Positions 35,501-39,392 of a DNA stretch of 39,392 bases are shown piece by piece. Each line of letters starts with the position of its first letter. The first letter of the stretch is position 1. The stretch lies in the NCBI GenBank assembly GCA_017540605.1, contig JAFYAS010000036.1, positions 1 through 39,392 of the forward strand, in the 5' to 3' direction. Source of the DNA: Lachnospiraceae bacterium. GTDB lineage: Bacteria > Bacillota > Clostridia > Lachnospirales > Lachnospiraceae. A model generated the notes under the pieces. The model was given only the letters and a program-made list of their open reading frames with translations. It did no database searches and was not told the origin of the DNA. The position numbers and the translations under genes were made by a program.

Positions 35501-36144
35501 CAAAAACTGTGGATGCCAAGGACGAGAATACCAGTCAGCATTCACAGCGAGTATCCGAATATTCGGTGCTATTGGCAAAAGAGCTGGGCTTTACACCTGA
35601 AGAGTGTGAGAATATTAGAAAAGCGGCACTTCTTCATGATATAGGTAAGATCAGTATACCTGACAGGATATTGAATAAACCTGCCAAGCTTGATGATTTT
35701 GAGTATTCTGTTATGAAGACTCATGTGGAGAGAGGAGCAAATATTCTAAAGGACTTTACTCTTATTGACCATGTTGTTGACGGAGCTCTTTACCATCATG
35801 AGAGATATGATGGTAAAGGATATATGCACGGTTTAAAGGGTGAGGATATTCCTCTTTATGGAAGGATCATTGGAGTGGCAGATGCATTTGACGCTATGAC
35901 ACAAAATCGTGTGTACAGGAAGAGTCTTTCCATGGATATGGTTTGTGAGGAGCTGAAAAACTGTAGCGGAACCCAGTTTGATCCTGAGATAGCGGCTATC
36001 ATGCTTAGGCTTGTGGAAGAGGGAAAGGTGAATCCGAGCTACGGTGAAACCGGTATATTGAAGAGCAAGGATGATACTTCGGAGGGCTCTGATGTGAAAG
36101 GTAGTTTAAAGGGAGAGGACGGTGAAACCGATGAAAAGAAATGA
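32557..36144 (+). CDS. ECF-S-like membrane domain, Reg_prop beta-propeller, HD-GYP phosphodiesterase
   Basis: The start codon is TTG 32557, supported by AAGGAGGAG at 32541-32549. The 1195-residue protein has an unusual order: five or six membrane helices resembling an ECF transporter S component (1-180, with GPIAGGAVGLTTNLVYGVIN), a signal-peptide-like segment ending PDAYA (183-206), two-component-regulator propeller repeats (about 215-830; ILWIGTYAGLYRYNG, RLWIGTNDNGLT), a Y_Y_Y domain, a membrane helix (927-948), a coiled coil, and an HD-GYP domain (about 980-1160). Catalytic H1027-D1028, H1080-H1081 and DAFDAMTQNRVYRK are intact; GYP is GYM (1088-1090). It should degrade c-di-GMP. It overlaps the BMP gene by 23 bases. 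Confidence 0.88.
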   Translation: MKTSKVVILVLLSLTINLFGKYMADSLLLPFWLDSFGTAFTAYLLGPIAGGAVGLTTNLVYGVINTSYISMIYGIINLCIGVAVGICARKKMMETVFGTMNVSVIVTGVSVILSTPLNMMAADGMTGNYFGDGVIEYLLSFNLPKVLCSAVGEFYIDFADKVLTLGALLLSVQFVRFLRKQAKIKNNIFVIGLFIALLAFCPDAYAKKDKELDFYSYTQDVFSSDNGLPCGEANDIAQTKDGILWIGTYAGLYRYNGSDFKWMSEFDSVKNVNCLYVDEEGRLWIGTNDNGLTMSIGDDVANVVDISEGLPSNSVRSIVRGSDGLYYVGTSESLQVLQLRGGLKVLHTIPEILYAHSLAADESGHVAAVTAKGELFIMNGGEVVGTPIVNDGEEIFTCAVFDKSGKLFVGTSSSNIYTFELNDQKPVKLGKLECLGLKQINSLYFDESGNLFTCTDSGVGYFTPSGKYSILNTQAFNNSVDNMTVDYQGNYWFTSSRLGLLRVTKSAFTEVYGIAGLDKKVVNSIALWKNRLYIGTDTGLDVVYANTYNKTYDSFAASLGDVRVRSAYVDSKDNMWVSTYGLGLAMVPSNGEAVFFNQATGFTDRVRLVAEAKDGTIIASGDNGVGIIKNGVLQKVIEYGSDFSSAMILSIICNDDGSVMLGSDGDGIVVMKDGSVQRTLRIADGLSSDVILRIVRSSDSSGWFIVTSNGLCFMDNDLKIRILNNFPYFNNYDVIMGSSGKAFVLGSAGIYVAEEQDIIADKEGYFTEFLDSKRGLNMALTANSWNYKDDKDNLYLSCDQGVYCVNMRDYGSVQKSFRMKLSTVKLDGVSVEVERGVPINIENDISRIEFQPEILNYTVEEPNVRYILEGFDSEYKVLPASSLSEVVYTNLPSGKYIFHMEVLDSSMQVIEESNYSITKKSKVYDLIWFRIYMLAIAGLAIAWFTWFIARTQIQRTLNFQRKELELARKQVEMGNETILAIAKTVDAKDENTSQHSQRVSEYSVLLAKELGFTPEECENIRKAALLHDIGKISIPDRILNKPAKLDDFEYSVMKTHVERGANILKDFTLIDHVVDGALYHHERYDGKGYMHGLKGEDIPLYGRIIGVADAFDAMTQNRVYRKSLSMDMVCEELKNCSGTQFDPEIAAIMLRLVEEGKVNPSYGETGILKSKDDTSEGSDVKGSLKGEDGETDEKK

Positions 36145-37330
36145 TATAGTAAGCATCGTCGTTTGTGCCGTTATTCTTCTTGGTGTTTTCATTTTCAATT
36201 CTACTGTCTTTAAAAACAGCTCGGAGCTTAAGACCATAAAGGTTGGATTTGTTTATGACGGCGACGAAAGTGCTCCTTATACTTACAATTATATTCGAGC
36301 ACAAAAGGCTATAGAGGCAAATTATGGTGATAATGTTGAAACTATAGTAAAGAGTAATATATCTGAGGAGGAGGGAGAAAACTCATTAAAGGAGCTTGTT
36401 TCGGAAGGCTGTGAACTTATATTTACCACAAGCTACGGCTACGGTGAGGCGGCAAAAAAGCTTGCTGAGGCCCATCCCGAAATAGAGTTCTGCGAGGCGA
36501 CCTGTGACAATGCTGATGATAAGCCCTTCTGTTCTAACTATCATACATTTATGGGTGAGATTTATTCCGGAAGATATATATCCGGGATGGTAGCCGGTAT
36601 GAAGCTTAAGGAGCTTATAGAATCCGGAAAGATTACAAGAGATCAGGCTAAGATCGGCTATGTGGCAGCTTTTCCCTACGCTGAGGTCATATCAGGTTAT
36701 ACCGCATTTTTGCTTGGCATAAGACACATAGTTCCTGAGGCAAAGATGACTGTCAGATATACAAATAACTGGACCGACTACACATTGGAAAAGAAGTATG
36801 CTGAGGCTTTGATCGAAGAAGGCGCTGTGATCATTTCACAGCATTCTGATACAATAGGTCCTGCCGTAGCTTGTGAGAATTCTTCTGTTTCCCATCCTGT
36901 GTATCATGTAGGCTATAATGACAGTATGTTGGATGTGGCTCCTACAACCTCGCTTATAAGCTCGCGTATTAATTGGACTCCCTATATGCTTAGTGCTGTA
37001 GAAGCTGTCTTAAAGGGAGAGAAAATTGAGAAGGTAGTGGATGCCAAGGTTTTTGGAAATGATTGTAGTGCAGGATTTGAGAGAAATTGGGTACAGATGG
37101 TTGAACTTAATACACTGATCGCCGCAGAAGGAACGGAGGATATGATCGAGAAAAGTATCGAGGATTTCAAGAAGGGAAGGATCACTGTATTTGAAGGCGA
37201 TTATACAGGAACCGATCCTTTTGATCCAAATGATAAGATCGACCTGAAAGGCGGCTTTGTGGAGAATGAGAAAAGCTCTGCTCCTACATTTCACTATGTT
37301 CTTGATGATGTGATAACTATTGAGGAATGA
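36122..37330 (+). CDS. BMP/PnrA-type substrate-binding protein, membrane anchored
   Basis: The start is GTG 36122 or ATG 36131; GGGAG at 36111-36115 favours the GTG. The 402-residue protein is of the BMP (basic membrane protein, PnrA-like) solute-binding family: KTIKVGFVYDGDESAPYTYN, LIFTTSYGYGEAAKKLAEAHPEI (given here as two shorter parts: LIFTTSYGYGEA and KLAEAHPEI), GRYISGMVAGM, KIGYVAAFPYAEVISGY and HSDTIGPAVAC. Family members often bind nucleosides. The N-terminus is a membrane helix with no lipobox, so it seems anchored rather than a lipoprotein. No permease or ATPase gene is near. Its overlap with the HD-GYP gene suggests that it presents ligand to the sensor (inference). Confidence 0.85.
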   Translation: MKPMKRNDIVSIVVCAVILLGVFIFNSTVFKNSSELKTIKVGFVYDGDESAPYTYNYIRAQKAIEANYGDNVETIVKSNISEEEGENSLKELVSEGCELIFTTSYGYGEAAKKLAEAHPEIEFCEATCDNADDKPFCSNYHTFMGEIYSGRYISGMVAGMKLKELIESGKITRDQAKIGYVAAFPYAEVISGYTAFLLGIRHIVPEAKMTVRYTNNWTDYTLEKKYAEALIEEGAVIISQHSDTIGPAVACENSSVSHPVYHVGYNDSMLDVAPTTSLISSRINWTPYMLSAVEAVLKGEKIEKVVDAKVFGNDCSAGFERNWVQMVELNTLIAAEGTEDMIEKSIEDFKKGRITVFEGDYTGTDPFDPNDKIDLKGGFVENEKSSAPTFHYVLDDVITIEE

Positions 37331-37356
37331 GTTTGGTTTTTAGAAAGGTGGATTTG

Positions 37357-37638
37357 ATGAAATACCTAGAAGAGATGTCTATCCCAAACCACAATTATTT
37401 TAATTTCAAACAGCCATTTAAGGGAAGCTATAAGAAAATGCGCTTTTATGTAGAAAAAAAGAAGGCAGAGGAAGAAGGTGGGCAGGATACATATCTTGCC
37501 ATAGCCTATCCGGATCGCCTTTCATTTGAGGCTACTCCTGATGAAGATAAGATAAGTGAAAGCTTTGAGTTTTCTGAGGAAGGAAGAAAGCAGGTGCTTA
37601 GCTGGTTAGATGAGAGATATGAAGAGGTTTATAAATAA
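37357..37638 (+). CDS. Small uncharacterised protein at the end of the c-di-GMP operon
   Basis: ATG 37357 follows AGAAAGGTGG at 37342-37351 and gives 93 residues starting MKYLEEMSIPNHNYFNFKQP; the ATG at 37327 overlaps the upstream stop and lacks a spaced ribosome binding site. The protein is hydrophilic, with a basic middle (YKKMRFYVEKKKAEEE) and an acidic end (SWLDERYEEVYK). There is no signal peptide or membrane segment. I do not recognise the family. It may belong to the operon or be an unrelated neighbour. Confidence 0.65.
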   Translation: MKYLEEMSIPNHNYFNFKQPFKGSYKKMRFYVEKKKAEEEGGQDTYLAIAYPDRLSFEATPDEDKISESFEFSEEGRKQVLSWLDERYEEVYK

Positions 37639-37655
37639 TTATTTCATATTATAAG

Positions 37656-37670
37656 AGATTGTGCTAAAAT
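37656..37670 (+). promoter_or_regulatory. Possible extended -10 promoter of the LUD gene
   Basis: TGCTAAAAT at 37662-37670 is an extended -10 (TG-n-TAAAAT), 80 bases before the next start codon. No good -35 is visible, and no terminator was seen between the small ORF and this site. Confidence 0.4.
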
Positions 37671-37749
37671 CAATGTAGAGTTTGTTTGGTTCAGCTTTCG
37701 ACAGGGGCTGTTCAGAGCGTATAAGGATATGATATAGGAGGGTGGATCT

Positions 37750-38379
37750 ATGGACAAATTTATTTTTAAGAGGAATGAGCTTTTAGCAGAAAAGGTCATA
37801 AAGGGGTTGGAGTCGCGGAATATGAAGGCATATTATGCGGCGACAAAAGAGGATGCATTGAAGAAGGCATTGGAGCTTATTAAGCCCGGTAGCACCGTTG
37901 GTATGGGTGGTTGCTACAGTGCAAAGGAGATAGGCTTGGTAGATGCTCTTCGTGAGGGAGATTATAACTACCTCGACAGAGAGATGTCAGAGGATATCAG
38001 GGCGACTATGCTTGAAACCTATGATGCGGATTGGTTCATATCAAGTGTTAATGGTATGACTGAGGATGGTGTTCTGATCAATATTGATGGCAATTCCAAC
38101 AGGGTGTCAGCAATAGCTCAGGGACCTGAACAGGTGCTCTTCATTGTTGGTATGAACAAGGTATGTGTGGATGTTGATGCAGCTATGAAACGTGCAAGGA
38201 ATGTTGCCGCTCCCATCAATGCACAACGTTTTGGACTCAATACTCCCTGTGCCAAGACCGGTGCATGCTTTAACTGTAAATCTCCTGATACGATTTGTTG
38301 TCAGTTTTTGATCACAAGATATTCAAGGCATAAAAACAGGATATTTGTTATCCTTGTAAATGATGAATTAGGATTTTAA
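37750..38379 (+). CDS. LUD-domain (lactate utilisation type) protein
   Basis: The 209-residue protein is a stand-alone LUD domain (DUF162), the fold of LutC and part of LutB. Characteristic parts are PGSTVGMGGCYSAKEIGLVD, NYLDREMSEDIRATMLETY, DWFISSVNGMTEDGVLINID and the ending CAKTGACFNCKSPDTICC with a cysteine cluster. AGGAGGGTGG precedes the ATG. LutA and LutB genes are absent, so a role in lactate oxidation cannot be claimed; many anaerobes carry such orphan LUD proteins. A perfect terminator follows. Confidence 0.9.
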   Translation: MDKFIFKRNELLAEKVIKGLESRNMKAYYAATKEDALKKALELIKPGSTVGMGGCYSAKEIGLVDALREGDYNYLDREMSEDIRATMLETYDADWFISSVNGMTEDGVLINIDGNSNRVSAIAQGPEQVLFIVGMNKVCVDVDAAMKRARNVAAPINAQRFGLNTPCAKTGACFNCKSPDTICCQFLITRYSRHKNRIFVILVNDELGF

Positions 38380-38386
38380 TATTTAT

Positions 38387-38424
38387 AAAAATTTGCGGTC
38401 AGTAGCTTCTGACCGCAAATTTTT
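38387..38424 (+). terminator. Terminator between the LUD gene and pckA
   Basis: A perfect 16-bp stem (38387-38402 with 38409-38424) with A-rich left and T-rich right ends could work in both directions; the -35 box of pckA follows three bases later. Confidence 0.93.
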
Positions 38425-38426
38425 GA

Positions 38427-38455
38427 TTGACATTGTCTTTTTATATGGATATACT
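38427..38455 (+). promoter_or_regulatory. pckA promoter
   Basis: TTGACA (38427-38432) and TATACT (38450-38455) are 17 bases apart. The same two hexamers and spacing occur at the trp promoter. The untranslated leader is about 80 bases and includes AAAAGAGG before the start. Confidence 0.88.
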
Positions 38456-38539
38456 ATGAGATGTGTGTGATTTCTGATTGTTCGGTAAAACTAACCGAAT
38501 GATTGCATATACAAATAATAAGAAAAGAGGTATAACAAG

Positions 38540-39392
38540 ATGGCAAACATTGATTTGAGCCAGTATGGCATCGAGAATGTCAGCGAGATCATTTACAATC
38601 CTTCATTTGAGGATCTCTACACTGCAGAGATGGATCCCTCACTTACAGGTTATGATGTAGGTAAGGAGACAGAGCTTGGTGCAGTTAACGTTATGACCGG
38701 TATCTACACAGGTCGTTCTCCTAAAGACAAGTTCATCGTTATGGATGAGAATTCAAAGGATACAATCTGGTGGAATACTCCCGAGTACCCCAACGACAAC
38801 CATGCGGCTTCTGAGGAGACTTGGAAGGCAGTTAAGGATCTTGCTGTTAAGGCTCTTTCAGGAAAGAAGCTTTATGTAGTAGATGCTTTCTGCGGTGCTA
38901 ACAAGGATTCAAGAATGGCAGTTCGTTTCATCATGGAGGTTGCTTGGCAGGCTCATTTTGTAAAGAACATGTTCATCCAGCCTACCGCTGAAGAGCTTGC
39001 AGATTTCAAGCCCAACTTCGTAGTATACAATGCTTCAAAGGCAAAGGTTGATAACTACAAGGAGCTTGGTCTTAACTCTGAGACAGCTGTTGTATTCAAC
39101 ATCACAAGCCGTGAGCAGGTAATCCTTAACACCTGGTATGGTGGAGAGATGAAGAAGGGTATGTTCTCTATGATGAACTACTATCTCCCTCTTTCAGGTA
39201 TGGCTTCAATGCACTGCTCTGCAAATACAGATATGGAAGGTAAGAACACAGCTATCTTCTTCGGTCTTTCAGGAACAGGTAAGACCACACTTTCAACAGA
39301 TCCCAAGAGACTTCTTATCGGTGATGATGAGCACGGTTGGGATGACAACGGCGTATTCAACTTCGAGGGTGGATGCTATGCAAATGTTATCG
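38540..39392 (+). CDS. pckA: Phosphoenolpyruvate carboxykinase (ATP), N-terminal part (3' truncated by window)
   Basis: The frame is open from ATG 38540 to the window end (284 codons). It begins [20 protein letters not shown] and matches ATP-type PEPCK, which interconverts oxaloacetate and PEP; in rumen and gut anaerobes it often runs in the carboxylating direction. Motifs include [48 protein letters not shown], the kinase-type P-loop [11 protein letters not shown] and [12 protein letters not shown], where the metal and nucleotide bind. The codon bias is strong, like tuf. AAGAGG precedes the start. The gene has its own promoter and terminator-insulated upstream side. Confidence 0.96.
   Translation, partial: MANIDLSQYGIENVSEIIYNPSFEDLYTAEMDPSLTGYDVGKETELGAVNVMTGIYTGRSPKDKFIVMDENSKDTIWWNTPEYPNDNHAASEETWKAVKDLAVKALSGKKLYVVDAFCGANKDSRMAVRFIMEVAWQAHFVKNMFIQPTAEELADFKPNFVVYNASKAKVDNYKELGLNSETAVVFNITSREQVILNTWYGGEMKKGMFSMMNYYLPLSGMASMHCSANTDMEGKNTAIFFGLSGTGKTTLSTDPKRLLIGDDEHGWDDNGVFNFEGGCYANVI

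Noticed and set aside
37680-37740. tRNA or riboswitch before the LUD gene
   Set aside because: GGTTCAGC-like strings occur, but no cloverleaf or known aptamer core can be drawn.

Overview
The window reads as chromosome of an anaerobic, Gram-positive, moderately AT-rich Firmicute, most likely a Lachnospiraceae member (Butyrivibrio, Pseudobutyrivibrio or Lachnospira-like). This rests on the EF-Tu and PEP carboxykinase protein sequences, strong AGGAGG-type ribosome binding sites, a T-box-controlled trp operon, and dCache-GGDEF and HD-GYP proteins typical of the family. All supported genes lie on the + strand. The window is cut at both ends, inside the elongation factor Tu gene (5') and inside the PEP carboxykinase gene (3').

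Layout. 1-500: EF-Tu 3' end and its terminator. 500-1500: an accessory patch without an intact gene, holding inverted and direct repeats and broken gene remnants. 1500-2990: a tight three-gene module of unknown role (a 5'-damaged gene, a DUF4869-like protein and a small P-loop protein). 3030-9860: housekeeping and cell-surface genes (peptide deformylase, PrsW-type protease, zinc-ribbon membrane protein, secreted protein, RlmI-type methyltransferase, Dabb protein, flavodoxin-fold oxidoreductase, ferredoxin-GNAT fusion). 10156-14124: a giant secreted beta-helix protein. 14275-21281: a compact signalling operon of hybrid histidine kinase, 24-codon ORF, DHH phosphoesterase and membrane-anchored TIR/beta-propeller protein. 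21289-28062: the trp operon trpEGDCBA behind a consensus promoter and a tryptophan (UGG) T-box. 28166-37638: a probable six-gene c-di-GMP operon (dCache sensor, two diguanylate cyclases, an ECF-S-like/propeller/HD-GYP protein, a BMP-type binding protein and a small protein). 37750-38424: a LUD-domain gene and terminator. 38427-end: pckA.

How they work together. The trp genes form one biosynthetic unit, but trpF is absent, and two junctions of this otherwise overlapping operon are opened by structured repeat elements. The element between trpC and trpB carries two tandem hairpins whose stems differ by compensatory changes. The c-di-GMP cluster carries both synthesis and degradation domains, each coupled to an extracellular sensing region, plus a solute-binding protein without a transporter, which suggests nutrient sensing rather than uptake. 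The DHH/TIR pair, one base apart, could couple a TIR NAD-processing enzyme with a phosphodiesterase; this is inference. The best candidates for undescribed biology are the trp-operon repeat family, the DHH-TIR-propeller operon, the ECF-S/propeller/HD-GYP fusion with its BMP partner, and the small P-loop module near the left end.
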